From: Teichococcus rhizosphaerae
Lineage (GTDB): Bacteria; Pseudomonadota; Alphaproteobacteria; Acetobacterales; Acetobacteraceae
NCBI RefSeq assembly: GCF_002631185.1
Contig: NZ_PDNU01000025.1
Coordinates: 1 to 64,000 of the forward strand
Reading direction: 5' to 3'
Length of the DNA: 64,000 nt
In this document: positions 42,707 through 51,720 of the stretch, one piece after another
Layout: every line of letters begins with the position of its first letter
Position numbering within the stretch: position 1 is the stretch's first letter
Position numbers and translations under genes: made by a program
Notes under the pieces: model-generated
What the model was told of the DNA's origin: nothing
The model's input: only the letters and a program-made list of their open reading frames with translations
Database searches by the model: none

Positions 42707-44473
42707 ATGGCCAAAGCCCTGCCCCCTCCCGAGACCAGCAAAGCCCTGCTCGCCCGCCTGTGGCGCCACTATGTGCGGCACCACCGGGGCGGCATCCTGC
42801 TGGCGGTGCTCTGCACGGTGGCGCTGGCGGGCTTCACCGCGCTCTACCCGGTGGTCATCCAGCAGGCCTTCGACCTGTTCACGGAAGGCGACGCGCGGAT
42901 CGTCTGGCTGGTGCCGCCGGTCATCATCGTCATCACGGCGCTGAAGTCGCTGGCGCAGTACGGGCAGGCGGTCTCGGTGCAGGCGGTGGTGCTGCGGGTC
43001 ATCGAGGCGCTGCAGAACGACCTGTTCCGCTCCCTCACCCGCACCGACCTGGCGCTGGTGGCGCAGGACGCGCCCGCCCGCTACGCCGCCCGCTTCACCG
43101 CCGACGCCCAGGCCATCCGCGAGGCGCTGACCAAGGCGATCAACGGCCTGGCGGACGGGCTGACGGTGGTGGGCCTCGCCGCCTCGATGATCTGGCTCGA
43201 CTGGCAGATGAGCCTGATCCTGGCCCTGCTCTACCCGGTGGCGGTGGTGCCGGTGCTGCGGCTCGGCAAGCGCATCCGCCGCGCCTCGGGCGGCATGCAG
43301 GAGCGGGTGGGCGAGACGGCGGCCATCCTCACCGAGAGCTTCGCCGCCGCCCGGGTGGTGCGGAGCTACGGGCTGGAGCCGCAGGAGGAGGCGCGCGCCG
43401 CCCGCGCCTTCGCCGAGCTGCGGCAGGCGCTGCTCACCATCGCCCGCACCCGCGCCAAGCTGGACCCGATCCTGGAGGCGCTGGGCGGCATCGCCGTGGC
43501 GGGCGTGCTGGCCTATGTCGGCTGGAAGGTCAGCACCGGCCGCGGCACGGTGGGCGAGTTCACCGGCTTCATCACCGCCCTGCTGCTGGCCACCCGGCCG
43601 ATGCGCGCGCTCGGCTCGCTGAACGCGGCGCTGCAGGAGGGCTTCGGCGGGCTGATCCGCGTCTTCGCCGTGATGGACCGCGCCCCGCGCATCACCGAGC
43701 GCCCCGGCGCCGCGCCGCTGCCCGAGGGGGCGGGGCGGCTGGCCTTCGAGGATGTGGGCTTCCACTATGACGGGGAGGGGCGGGGGCAGCCGGCGCTGTC
43801 CGGCCTCAGCTTCGCCGCCGAGCCGGGGCAGACCGTGGCGCTGGTGGGCCCTTCCGGCGCCGGCAAGTCCACCGCCCTCACCCTGCTGCCGCGCCTCTAC
43901 GACGCGACGGAAGGGCGCATCCTGTTCGACGGCGCCGACATCCGCGACGTCACCCTGGCCTCGCTGCGCGCCGCCATCGCCTATGTCGGGCAGGACGCGG
44001 TGATCTTCGACGACACGGCGCTGGCCAACATCGCCTATGGCCGCGCCGGCGCCAGCCGCGCCGAGGTGGAGCAGGCCGCCCGCGCCGCCGCCGCGCACGA
44101 CTTCATCACCGCCCTGCCGCGCGGCTACGACACGGTGCTGGGACCGGGCGGCTCGCGCCTTTCGGGCGGGCAGCGGCAGCGCATCGCGCTCGCCCGCGCC
44201 CTGCTGCGCAACCCGCGCGTGCTGCTGCTGGACGAGGCGACCTCCGCGCTGGACGCCGAGAACGAGGCCGCCATCGGCCGCGCGCTGGAAGGGCTGCGGA
44301 AGGGGCGCACCACGCTGGTGGTGGCGCACCGCCTGGCCACCGTGCAGCAGGCGGACCGCATCGTGGTGATGCGGGACGGGCGCGCCGTCGAGCAGGGGCG
44401 CCATGCCGAGCTGGTGGCGCGGGACGGGCTCTATGCCCGCATGGTGCGCACCCAGGCCTTCGCGGCGGCGTGA
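42707..44473 (+). CDS. ABC exporter, fused membrane and ATPase domains (MsbA-like)
   Basis: 588 residues. Six membrane helices (about 25-310) with the coupling-loop ARFTADAQAIREALTKAING, then an ATPase domain: Walker A GPSGAGKST, LSGGQRQRIALARALL and LLLDEATSALDAENEAAIGR. Similarity is to MsbA-type lipid flippases and other type IV exporters. Its promoter overlaps a Fur-like box, which raises the alternative of a metal- or siderophore-related exporter. It is convergent with a phosphatase gene nine bases away. Confidence 0.88.
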   Translation: MAKALPPPETSKALLARLWRHYVRHHRGGILLAVLCTVALAGFTALYPVVIQQAFDLFTEGDARIVWLVPPVIIVITALKSLAQYGQAVSVQAVVLRVIEALQNDLFRSLTRTDLALVAQDAPARYAARFTADAQAIREALTKAINGLADGLTVVGLAASMIWLDWQMSLILALLYPVAVVPVLRLGKRIRRASGGMQERVGETAAILTESFAAARVVRSYGLEPQEEARAARAFAELRQALLTIARTRAKLDPILEALGGIAVAGVLAYVGWKVSTGRGTVGEFTGFITALLLATRPMRALGSLNAALQEGFGGLIRVFAVMDRAPRITERPGAAPLPEGAGRLAFEDVGFHYDGEGRGQPALSGLSFAAEPGQTVALVGPSGAGKSTALTLLPRLYDATEGRILFDGADIRDVTLASLRAAIAYVGQDAVIFDDTALANIAYGRAGASRAEVEQAARAAAAHDFITALPRGYDTVLGPGGSRLSGGQRQRIALARALLRNPRVLLLDEATSALDAENEAAIGRALEGLRKGRTTLVVAHRLATVQQADRIVVMRDGRAVEQGRHAELVARDGLYARMVRTQAFAAA

Positions 44474-44482
44474 GCCGCGCGG

Positions 44483-45151
44483 CTATTCCCGCCGCAGGAT
44501 GCCGTCCACCAGCCGGTCCGCCCAGGCGCGGCTGCGGAAGGCGGCGCGCAGCGCGTCCTCGTCATAGTCCTCGCGCACCCAGTCCAGGAAGGGCTTCGGC
44601 CCATGCGCGCGCAGGAAGCGGGCATATTCCCTGAAGAACGCGTCCAGGATGCCGGTCTTGCTGGCCGAGACATGGCCGTGCCGCCAGGAAAGCTGGCGCA
44701 TCGCCGCCTCCACCGGCTCGCCCTGCAGCAGCAGCCACAGCCCGGCGGCGAGGCCGGTGCGGTCGGCGCCGGACTTGCAGTGGATCAGGACCGGCTCCGG
44801 CAGGCGGGCGAAGATCTCCGCCAGGCGCAGCATGCGGTCCTTGTGCGGGGCGCCGCGCGATTCCAGCGGCGCGTCCACATGCTCCAGCCCCAACTCAGCC
44901 GCCATGGCGCGGCCCAGCGCGTCGGAGCCGCAGCTTTCGCGGTGGCCGCGCAGGTTGACGATGCTGCGGATGCCCGCCCCCTTCACCGCCAGCCGCATCT
45001 GGAAGGGGGAGGGGTGGTTGGAGCGGTAAAGGCGGCCGGGCGCCACCACGCCCCAGTTGCGCCAGGCCAGGCGCAGCACGGCGTGGTCGACAAGGAGGCT
45101 GTTGAACCAGGCGGCGCGCCGCCCGGCGGGGGTGGTGAGGTCCTGCGCCAT
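44483..45151 (-). CDS. Tyrosine/dual-specificity phosphatase family protein
   Basis: 222 residues. The P-loop VLIHCKSGADRTGLAAGLWL contains CX5R with nucleophile Cys and phosphate-binding Arg; a general-acid Asp is probable in the loop VDAPLESR. YRSNHPSPFQMRLAVKGAGI and SIVNLRGHRES are typical of the bacterial DSP-like family. The substrate may be phosphotyrosine protein or a phospholipid or lipid A phosphate; a lipid role would fit the neighbouring exporter but is not demonstrated. Start 45151 chosen because upstream sequence is repetitive. Confidence 0.85.
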   Translation of the reverse strand: MAQDLTTPAGRRAAWFNSLLVDHAVLRLAWRNWGVVAPGRLYRSNHPSPFQMRLAVKGAGIRSIVNLRGHRESCGSDALGRAMAAELGLEHVDAPLESRGAPHKDRMLRLAEIFARLPEPVLIHCKSGADRTGLAAGLWLLLQGEPVEAAMRQLSWRHGHVSASKTGILDAFFREYARFLRAHGPKPFLDWVREDYDEDALRAAFRSRAWADRLVDGILRRE

Positions 45152-45238
45152 GCTGCGGGGTATGGCGCCGCGCCCGCCCCGCGCCAAGGCCGGATGTTCC
45201 AGCCCCGCCCCCGGCGCATGGCGGAGCGCGGCCCCCCC

Positions 45239-45325
45239 GCTCAGCCCGCCCCGCCCAATCGGCCCCGCTCGGCCCGGCCCGCTCAGTCCGTCCCCGCTCA
45301 GTCCGCCCCCGCTCAGTCCGCCCGG
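45239..45325. repeat. 15-bp minisatellite overlapping a gene end
   Basis: Three tandem 15-base units beginning GCTCAGTCCG (45281, 45296 and 45311), with degenerate copies at 45267 and 45239. The CTCAG in each unit supplies a TGA stop on the minus strand, and the Bug-protein gene ends at the one in the third full unit (45313-45315). Confidence 0.88.
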
Positions 45326-46326
45326 GCGCCGGAGGACTTCACCGCCGCCTCCCACAGCGGCCGCTCCGCCTTGCCGCGCGCGATGGCCTCCTCCGGCGTG
45401 GACCAGAGCGGCGTGCCGCCCGCCTGCAGGAAGCGCTGCTTCAGCCCCTCATCGGCCGAGATCTCGCGCAGCGCGGCGTTCATCCGGTCGATGATCGGGC
45501 GCGGCGTGGCGGCCGGCGCCACGAAGGCGCCCCAGGAGGTGATGACGAAGTCCTCCATCCCCGCCTCGGCCATGGTCGGCACGTCGGGCAGCGTGGGCCA
45601 GCGCCGCGCGCCGGTCACGGCCAGCGCCCGCATCCGGCCCTCCTGGATCACCGGCACATAGGAGGCGAGGTTGTCGATGGCGAAGGTGACGTCGCCCGAG
45701 AGCATGGCCGGGATGGTCTGCGCCGCGCCGCGGAAGGGCACGTGGGTGGCGTCGAGCTTCAGCCGGTTGCGGAAGATCTCGCCCGAAAGATGCGGCGTGG
45801 TGCCGACGCCCGGCGAGCCGAAGGAGACGCCGTTGGGCTGCTTGCGCACCCAGGCGATGAAATCCTGCAGCGTGGTGGCCGGGACGTGCTGGCTGGAGAC
45901 CACCACCACGTTCGGGAACTCCCAGGTGAGCGCGACGGGGATGAAGTCCCGGTCGATGTCCCAGGGCATCTTGCTGTAGAGGTACTGGTTGATCGAGAAA
46001 TGCCCGATCGTGGAGGCGCCGAAGGTGTAGCCGTCGGGCGCGGCCTTGGCCACGGCGTCCATGCCGATGTTGCCGCCGGCGCCGGGCCGGTTCTCCACCA
46101 CGAAGTTCTGCCCCAGCTTCTGCGACAGCCGCTCGCAGAGCAGGCGGGTCAGCAGGTCGGTGGAGCCGGCGGGCGGGTAGGGGACGATCATGCGGATCGG
46201 GCGGTCCGGCCAGGCGCCGGTGCCCGAGGCCGCGCTTCCCTGCGCGCGGGCCGGGGTCGCGAGGAAGGGGGCGGCGAGGGCGGGCGACGCCAGGGCGGCG
46301 CCCAGCAGGGCGCGGCGGGTGGTCAT
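45313..46326 (-). CDS. Bug/TctC-family periplasmic solute-binding protein (second of three)
   Basis: 337 residues with a signal peptide (MTTRRALLGAALASPALAAP to about 29) and the family block WPDRPIRMIVPYPPAGSTDL, then ENRPGAGGNIGMDAVAKAAP. It is an orphan: no TctA/TctB genes are near. Its stop codon lies in a 15-bp repeat, so the C-terminus (KSSGARAD) may vary with repeat copy number. It is followed on the same strand by the phosphatase gene 160 bases on and preceded by hemF. Confidence 0.92.
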   Translation of the reverse strand: MTTRRALLGAALASPALAAPFLATPARAQGSAASGTGAWPDRPIRMIVPYPPAGSTDLLTRLLCERLSQKLGQNFVVENRPGAGGNIGMDAVAKAAPDGYTFGASTIGHFSINQYLYSKMPWDIDRDFIPVALTWEFPNVVVVSSQHVPATTLQDFIAWVRKQPNGVSFGSPGVGTTPHLSGEIFRNRLKLDATHVPFRGAAQTIPAMLSGDVTFAIDNLASYVPVIQEGRMRALAVTGARRWPTLPDVPTMAEAGMEDFVITSWGAFVAPAATPRPIIDRMNAALREISADEGLKQRFLQAGGTPLWSTPEEAIARGKAERPLWEAAVKSSGARAD

Positions 46327-46394
46327 GGGGCGAATCCTCCGGTGTCGGTGTTCCTGGGCCGGAGGATGCCGGAAAGCGGCGCGGCCGCGCCAGT

Positions 46395-46414
46395 CCCCCC
46401 CCTTTCGGGAGGGG
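46395..46414 (-). terminator. Hairpin after hemF
   Basis: C-rich and G-rich arms (four pairs, one mismatch, three pairs around TTTC) lie 11 bases past the hemF stop on the minus strand, before the Bug-protein gene. Weak support. Confidence 0.3.
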
Positions 46415-46424
46415 GCGGCGCCGC

Positions 46425-47339
46425 TCAGGGCCAGCGCACCTCGGGCGGCATGGACATCAGGATCGCCTCGGTGTTGCCGCCCGTGCGCAGCCCGAACAGC
46501 GTGCCGCGGTCGTGCAGCAGGTTGAACTCCACGTAGCGGCCGCGGCGGACGAGCTGGTGCTCGCGCTCCGCCTCCGTCCAGGGCTCGTGCATGCGGCGGC
46601 GGACGATGGCGGGGTAGGCGGCCAGGAAGGCCTCGCCCACGTCGCGGGTGAAGGCGAAGTGATCTCCCAGCTTCTCCCCCTCCGGCTCGTCCCGCCCCAG
46701 CCAGTCGTAGAAGATGCCGCCCAGGCCGCGCGGCTCGTTGCGGTGGGGGAGGAAGAAGTACTCGTCGCACCAGGCCTTGAAGCGCGGGTAGTAGGCCGCG
46801 TCGTGCCGGTCGCAGGCGGCCTGGAAGGCGGCGTGGAAGCTGGCGCCGTCCTCCAGCGACTCGGGCGCCGTCATGTTCATCGGCGTCAGGTCCCCCCCGC
46901 CGCCGAACCAGGCGCGGCTTGTGGCGATGAAGCGCGTGTTCATGTGCGCCGCCGGCACGCGGGGGGAGCGCATATGCGCCACCAGCGAGACGCCGGTGGC
47001 CAGGAAGCGCGGATCCTCCTCCGCGCCGGGGATCTGCCGGCGGAACTCCGGGCTGAACTCGCCCCAGACGGTGGAGACGTTCACCCCCACCTTCTCGAAC
47101 ACCCGCCCCCGCATGACGGACATCACGCCGCCGCCGCCGGGCGCGTTCCCGTTGGGGCGCTCCCAGGCGCTGCGCTGGAAGCGCCCGGCGGGCAGGGCGG
47201 CGTGCGGCCCTTCCGCCAGCGCGTCCTCGATCGCCTCGAAGCTGGCGCAGAGCCGGTCGCGCAGCGACTCGAACCAGGCGCGGGCCGGAGCGGCCAGGGG
47301 ATGGGCGTCGGGGGAGGGGGAGGGCGGCGTGTCGGGCAT
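46425..47339 (-). CDS. hemF: Oxygen-dependent coproporphyrinogen III oxidase
   Basis: 304 residues, the normal length. HemF signatures are [55 protein letters not shown] and [20 protein letters not shown]. It decarboxylates coproporphyrinogen III to protoporphyrinogen IX using O2 in the cytoplasm. Start 47339 follows a purine-rich stretch and gives the standard N-terminus. Divergent from petABC, which needs the haem it helps to make. Confidence 0.97.
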   Translation of the reverse strand: MPDTPPSPSPDAHPLAAPARAWFESLRDRLCASFEAIEDALAEGPHAALPAGRFQRSAWERPNGNAPGGGGVMSVMRGRVFEKVGVNVSTVWGEFSPEFRRQIPGAEEDPRFLATGVSLVAHMRSPRVPAAHMNTRFIATSRAWFGGGGDLTPMNMTAPESLEDGASFHAAFQAACDRHDAAYYPRFKAWCDEYFFLPHRNEPRGLGGIFYDWLGRDEPEGEKLGDHFAFTRDVGEAFLAAYPAIVRRRMHEPWTEAEREHQLVRRGRYVEFNLLHDRGTLFGLRTGGNTEAILMSMPPEVRWP

Positions 47340-47674
47340 GGCGGGAAGGAGGCTCCTGCGGCGGCCCGCGCGGGGCGCGGCGGGCGGCGGGTGGGCGGGC
47401 CGGCGGGCGGCGTGGGCGCCGGCCGCGATGGGGCTAGCGCGGCGGCCCGGCCGCCGCAACCGGGGCGGCGGGAGGGCGGGAAGGGCGCCGCATGTCGCGC
47501 GGCGGCGCCTGCGGCAATTGCCACCCTGCTATGCCTGCCTTTATATGGCGCCGGCGCACGGTGTTGCAGCGCGGCTTCGCGCGTGGCCGTCGCTGCCGCA
47601 GTTCTGCGGACAGGGATTAGCGGTCGGCCCGCCTGCCAGGATATCGGGGCGGCCGCCAAAAGGGACGATGAGGC
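47340..47674. other. Divergent control region between hemF and petA
   Basis: No gene in 335 bases. The hemF side (47340-47480) is very GC-rich with no clear promoter. The petA side is less GC-rich and carries the probable petABC promoter at 47518-47547. No FNR-type TTGAT-N4-ATCAA site was seen here. Confidence 0.5.
47518..47547 (+). promoter_or_regulatory. Probable petABC promoter
   Basis: TTGCCA (47518-47523) and TATATG (47542-47547) with an 18-base spacer, leaving a leader of about 120 bases to petA. The TATATG lies in the only AT-rich patch of the region. Confidence 0.45.
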
Positions 47675-48265
47675 ATGGCCGATACGCTTGCGCCGAGCAG
47701 CAGCTCCCCCGGTATGGGTGGCGCCCATGGGGCTGGTGCCCATGGCCCCGAACAGGGCACCAAACGGGACTTCCTTAAACTGGCGGCGGGCTCCTTCGCG
47801 GCGATCGGCGTGGGCGCCATTGTCTGGCCGTTCATCCACTCGATGAACCCCGCCAAGGACGTGCTGGCGCTCGCCAGCACCGATGTGAACCTCGCCCCCA
47901 TCGCCGAGGGGCAGGCCGTCACCGTGATGTGGCGCGGCAAGCCGGTCTTCGTGCGCCACCGCACGGCGCAGGAGGTCCAGGAGGCCGAGGCGGTGCCGCT
48001 GGGCGAGCTGCGCGACCCGCAGGCGGACAGCGACCGCGTGGAGCGCAAGCCCTGGCTGGTGGTGCTGGGCGTCTGCACCCATCTCGGCTGCGTGCCGCTG
48101 GGCCAGCGCCCGACCGATGCGCGGGGCGATTTCGGCGGCTGGTTCTGCCCCTGCCACGGCAGCCACTACGACACGTCCGGCCGAATTCGCCGCGGCCCGG
48201 CGCCGACGAACCTTGCGGTTCCGGAATACAGCTTCACCTCCGATACCCAGATCCGCATCGGCTGA
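47675..48265 (+). CDS. petA: Ubiquinol-cytochrome c reductase Rieske iron-sulfur subunit
   Basis: 196 residues. A Gly/His-rich start, a Tat-like [20 protein letters not shown] transmembrane anchor (about 30-52), and the Rieske cluster ligands in [10 protein letters not shown] and [14 protein letters not shown]. It accepts the first electron from ubiquinol at the Qo site of complex III in the periplasm. AGGGA lies nine bases before the ATG. First of three genes petA-petB-petC. Confidence 0.97.
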   Translation: MADTLAPSSSSPGMGGAHGAGAHGPEQGTKRDFLKLAAGSFAAIGVGAIVWPFIHSMNPAKDVLALASTDVNLAPIAEGQAVTVMWRGKPVFVRHRTAQEVQEAEAVPLGELRDPQADSDRVERKPWLVVLGVCTHLGCVPLGQRPTDARGDFGGWFCPCHGSHYDTSGRIRRGPAPTNLAVPEYSFTSDTQIRIG

Positions 48266-48277
48266 GGACCGCACCCC

Positions 48278-49549
48278 ATGGCATCCGGCCTGCACGACAG
48301 CAGCTTTAGCAACCCGGTGGTGCGCTGGATCGACCAGCGCATGCCGGTGTTCACCATGATGCAAAAGGAGTACGGGACCTTCCCGACTCCCCGGAATTTC
48401 AACTACTTCTGGAATTTCGGCGCGCTGGCGATGATCAACCTGATGGTCATGATCGCCACCGGCATCTTCCTGGCGATGAACTACACGGCGCATACCAGCC
48501 TGGCCTTCGACAGCGTCGAGCGCATCATGCGCGACGTGAACTATGGCTGGCTGATCCGCTACGTTCACATGAACGGCGCCTCGATGTTCTTCATCGTGGT
48601 CCTCGTCCACGTCTGGCGCGGCATGTATTACGGCTCCTACAAGGCGCCGCGCGAGCTGCTCTGGATGCTGGGCGTCGTCATCTTCCTGCTGATGATGGCC
48701 ACCGCCTTCATGGGCTACGTGCTGCCCTGGGGCCAGATGTCCTTCTGGGGCGCCACGGTCATCACCAACCTGTTCTCCGCCATCCCGCTGGTGGGCGACA
48801 GCATCGTGACCCTGCTGTGGGGCGGCTTCTCGGTCGACAACCCGACGCTGAACCGCTTCTTCTCGCTCCACTACCTGCTGCCCTTCGTGATCGCCGGCGT
48901 GGTGTTCCTCCATGTCGCCGCGCTGCACATCACGGGCTCCAACAACCCGCTGGGCATCGAGCCCAAGGGCCCGCAGGACACGCTGCCCTTCCACCCCTAC
49001 TACACCGTCAAGGACAGCGTCGGGATCATCGTCTACTTCATCGTCTTCGCCTTCCTGGTGTTCTTCAGCCCGAACTACCTGGGCCACCCGGACAACTACA
49101 TCCCGGCCAACCCGCTGGTGACGCCGGCGCACATTGTGCCCGAGTGGTACTTCCTGCCCTTCTACGCCATCCTCCGCGCGGTGCCGAACAAGCTCGGCGG
49201 CGTGCTGATGATGTTCGGCTCGATCGCCATCCTGTTCGTGCTGCCCTGGCTGGACCGCTCGCCGGTGCGCTCCATGCGCTTCCGCCCGATCGCCAGGTGG
49301 CTGTTCCTGCTCTGGACGGTGAACTTCTTCGTGCTGATGTACTGCGGCGGCATGCCGGCCGAGGAGCCCTATGTCACCATCAGCCGCCTCTCCACGGCCT
49401 ACTACTTCGGCTACTTCCTGGTGATCCTGCCCCTGCTGGCGAAGATCGAGCGGCCGCTGCCGCTGCCGGAAAGCATCGCCAAGGCCGTGCTGCGCGGCGG
49501 CGGACCCCTGCCCGGCGCCGCCGTGGCCAAGCCCATGGAGAAGGCGTGA
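48278..49549 (+). CDS. petB: Cytochrome b of the bc1 complex
   Basis: 423 residues with eight predicted membrane helices. Conserved features are the paired haem-ligand His in helices 2 and 4 ([20 protein letters not shown] and [20 protein letters not shown]), [19 protein letters not shown] of the Qo site and [13 protein letters not shown] (the PEWY motif). It houses haems bL and bH. A GAGGA overlapping the petA stop is its ribosome-binding site. It overlaps petC by one base (TGATG). Confidence 0.98.
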   Translation: MASGLHDSSFSNPVVRWIDQRMPVFTMMQKEYGTFPTPRNFNYFWNFGALAMINLMVMIATGIFLAMNYTAHTSLAFDSVERIMRDVNYGWLIRYVHMNGASMFFIVVLVHVWRGMYYGSYKAPRELLWMLGVVIFLLMMATAFMGYVLPWGQMSFWGATVITNLFSAIPLVGDSIVTLLWGGFSVDNPTLNRFFSLHYLLPFVIAGVVFLHVAALHITGSNNPLGIEPKGPQDTLPFHPYYTVKDSVGIIVYFIVFAFLVFFSPNYLGHPDNYIPANPLVTPAHIVPEWYFLPFYAILRAVPNKLGGVLMMFGSIAILFVLPWLDRSPVRSMRFRPIARWLFLLWTVNFFVLMYCGGMPAEEPYVTISRLSTAYYFGYFLVILPLLAKIERPLPLPESIAKAVLRGGGPLPGAAVAKPMEKA

Positions 49550-50331
49550 TGCCGGTGCGTACCCTGAAAGCGGCAGCCCTGGCTGCCGCCCTGTCCCTCG
49601 GGCTGATGGCGGCGCCGGGCGCCCAGGCGGCGGAAGGGCACATCGAGATCCCCGACACCCGCTTCGCCTTCGACGGGCTGTTCGGCACCTTCGACCGCGC
49701 CGAGCTGCAGCGCGGCTTCCAGGTCTACAAGGAGGTCTGCGCCGCCTGCCACGGCATGCGCCTGCTCTCCTACCGCAACCTGCGCGACATCGGGCTGTCC
49801 GAGGATCAGGTGGCGGCGGTCGCGGCCGGCTACCAGATCCAGGACGGGCCGAACGACGATGGCGAGATGTTCGAGCGCCCCGGCCGCGCCTCGGACCGCT
49901 TCCGCCGTCCCTTCGCCAATGACGCGGCGGCCCGCGCGGCCAACAACGGCGCGCTGCCGCCCGACCTGTCGGTGATCACCAAGGCCCGCGTCGGCGGCGC
50001 GGACTACATCCACGCGCTGCTGGTGGGCTACGAGGACCCGCCGCCGGCCGGCGTCACCGTGATGGAGGGGATGCACTACAACAAGTACTTCCCCGGCCAT
50101 CAGATCGCCATGGCGCCGCCGATCAACAGCGACGGCCAGGTCCAGTACGCCGACGGCACGCGCGCCACGGTGGACCAGATGAGCCGCGACGTTTCCGCCT
50201 TCCTGACCTGGGCGGCCGAGCCGGAGCTGGAAACCCGCCGCGCCATGGGCGTGCGGATCATCCTGTTCCTGATCATCCTGGGCGGCCTGACCTATGCCGT
50301 GAAGCGGAAGATCTGGGCCGACGTCCACTAG
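49549..50331 (+). CDS. petC: Cytochrome c1
   Basis: 260 residues: signal peptide [20 protein letters not shown] with cleavage near AQA-AEGH, haem motif CAACHGMRLLSYRNL, and a C-terminal membrane anchor (RIILFLIILGGLTYAVKRKI). The axial Met is likely in the MAPPI region. It passes electrons from the Rieske protein to soluble or membrane cytochrome c. Its ATG overlaps the petB stop, so it is translationally coupled. A classic terminator follows. Confidence 0.97.
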   Translation: MPVRTLKAAALAAALSLGLMAAPGAQAAEGHIEIPDTRFAFDGLFGTFDRAELQRGFQVYKEVCAACHGMRLLSYRNLRDIGLSEDQVAAVAAGYQIQDGPNDDGEMFERPGRASDRFRRPFANDAAARAANNGALPPDLSVITKARVGGADYIHALLVGYEDPPPAGVTVMEGMHYNKYFPGHQIAMAPPINSDGQVQYADGTRATVDQMSRDVSAFLTWAAEPELETRRAMGVRIILFLIILGGLTYAVKRKIWADVH

Positions 50332-50366
50332 GCCAGCGCGGCCCCGCCGCCTGCCGGACCTTCCCG

Positions 50367-50393
50367 AGGGCCGCCCGCCAGGCGGCCCTTTTT
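50367..50393 (+). terminator. Rho-independent terminator of petABC
   Basis: Arms AGGGCCGCC and GGCGGCCCT with a five-base loop, followed by TTTTC, 36 bases after petC. This is the clearest intrinsic terminator in the window. Confidence 0.9.
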
Positions 50394-50414
50394 CCATTCA
50401 GGGAAATGCATCGC

Positions 50415-51299
50415 ATGAGCGAGACCATCGAACCCGTCATCGGCCTGATCGGCGGCTCCGGCCTTTACGACATCGACGGGCTGGAGGAGCGCGAATGGCG
50501 CCGCGTCGAGAGCCCCTGGGGCGAGCCCTCGGACGAGCTGCTGTTCGGCCGGCTGGAGGGCGTGCGCTGCGTCTTCCTGCCCCGCCACGGGCGCGGCCAC
50601 CGCGTGCCGCCCTCGGCGCTGAACTACCGCGCCAACATCGACGTGCTGAAGCGCGCGGGCGTGACCGAGATCCTGTCCCTGTCCGCCGTGGGCTCGCTGA
50701 ACGGCGACCTGCCCCCCGGCACCTTCGTCATCGTCGACCAGTTCATCGACCGCACCTTCGCGCGCGCCAAGAGCTTCTTCGAGACGGGCTGCGTGGCGCA
50801 TGTCTCGGTGGCGCACCCCGTCTGCCCGCGCCTCGGCGACGCGGCGGAGGAGGCGGCGCGCCGGATCGGGGTGAAGCACAAGCGCGGTGGCACCTACCTG
50901 GTGATGGAAGGCCCCCAGTTCTCCACCAAGGCGGAAAGCGAGCTGTACCGCGCCTGGGGCTGCGACGTGATCGGCATGACCAACATGCCGGAGGCCAAGC
51001 TCGCCCGCGAGGCGGAGCTCTGCTACGCCACCATCGCCATGGTCACCGACTTCGACTGCTGGCACCCGGACCATGAGCATGTCTCGGTCGAGGCCGTGGT
51101 GAAGGTGATGTACGAGAACGCCGGCCGCGCCAAGGCGCTGGTGAAGGCCGTGGTGCCGATGCTGGGCAAGCCCCGCGGCGCCTGCCCGGCGGGCTGCGAC
51201 CGGGCGCTGGAATACGCCATCGTCACCCCGCCCGAGAAGCGCGACCCGTCGCTGATGGCGAGGCTGGACGCGGTGGCCGGCCGCGTGCTGCGCGGCTGA
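50415..51299 (+). CDS. mtnP: S-methyl-5'-thioadenosine phosphorylase
   Basis: 294 residues. PNP-fold signatures: IGLIGGSGLYDIDGLEE, LPRHGRGHRVPPSALNYRAN (phosphate and ribose contacts), LSAVGSLNGDLPPGTFVIVD, EGPQFSTKAESELYRAWG and GMTNMPEAKLAREAE. It splits methylthioadenosine into adenine and methylthioribose-1-phosphate, the first step of methionine salvage after polyamine or homoserine-lactone synthesis. ATG 50415 is favoured over 50406 because AGGGAA lies nine bases upstream of it. Confidence 0.95.
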   Translation: MSETIEPVIGLIGGSGLYDIDGLEEREWRRVESPWGEPSDELLFGRLEGVRCVFLPRHGRGHRVPPSALNYRANIDVLKRAGVTEILSLSAVGSLNGDLPPGTFVIVDQFIDRTFARAKSFFETGCVAHVSVAHPVCPRLGDAAEEAARRIGVKHKRGGTYLVMEGPQFSTKAESELYRAWGCDVIGMTNMPEAKLAREAELCYATIAMVTDFDCWHPDHEHVSVEAVVKVMYENAGRAKALVKAVVPMLGKPRGACPAGCDRALEYAIVTPPEKRDPSLMARLDAVAGRVLRG

Positions 51300-51327
51300 G
51301 GCCAGCGCCTTCCCCGGCCGCGCCGGA

Positions 51328-51353
51328 AGCCGGGAGGGGTGGCTCTCCCGGCT
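51328..51353. terminator. Hairpin between mtnP and the response-regulator gene
   Basis: Perfect nine-base arms AGCCGGGAG and CTCCCGGCT with an eight-base loop, in the 60-base gap between converging genes. No T-run on either side. Confidence 0.5.
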
Positions 51354-51360
51354 CTTCCCG

Positions 51361-51720
51361 TCAGCAGCAGACCTGTTCCAGCGCGGCGATGAGGTCGCGC
51401 GGGTCATAGGGCTTGGCCAGCACCGGCACGCTGCGGTGCCGCTCCGGCAGCCCCGCCGCGCCATAGCCGGTGGCGACGACGAAGGGGATGGCATGCGCCA
51501 CCAGCCGGTCCGCCACCGGGATCGAGGCCTGGCCGGCGAGGTTGATGTCGAGCACGGCGGCCTCGGGCTGCTCCGAGTCGAACAGCGCCATCGCCTCCTC
51601 CACCGTCGCGGCCGGGCCGAGCACGAGGGCGCCGGCCTCGAGCAGCGCGTCCTCGACCAGCATCGCGATCAGGGCCTCGTCCTCGACCACGAGGATCCGG
51701 CGGCCGTTCAGTCCGCTCAT
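51361..51720 (-). CDS. Single-domain (CheY-like) response regulator
   Basis: 119 residues, only a receiver domain. RRILVVEDEALIAMLVEDAL has the acidic pocket, the phospho-acceptor Asp is in AAVLDINLAG and the conserved Lys in VLAKPYDPRDL. With no output domain it probably acts through protein contact. The ATG overlaps the stop of the kinase gene as ATGA, so the two are made together and are an obvious pair. Confidence 0.93.
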   Translation of the reverse strand: MSGLNGRRILVVEDEALIAMLVEDALLEAGALVLGPAATVEEAMALFDSEQPEAAVLDINLAGQASIPVADRLVAHAIPFVVATGYGAAGLPERHRSVPVLAKPYDPRDLIAALEQVCC

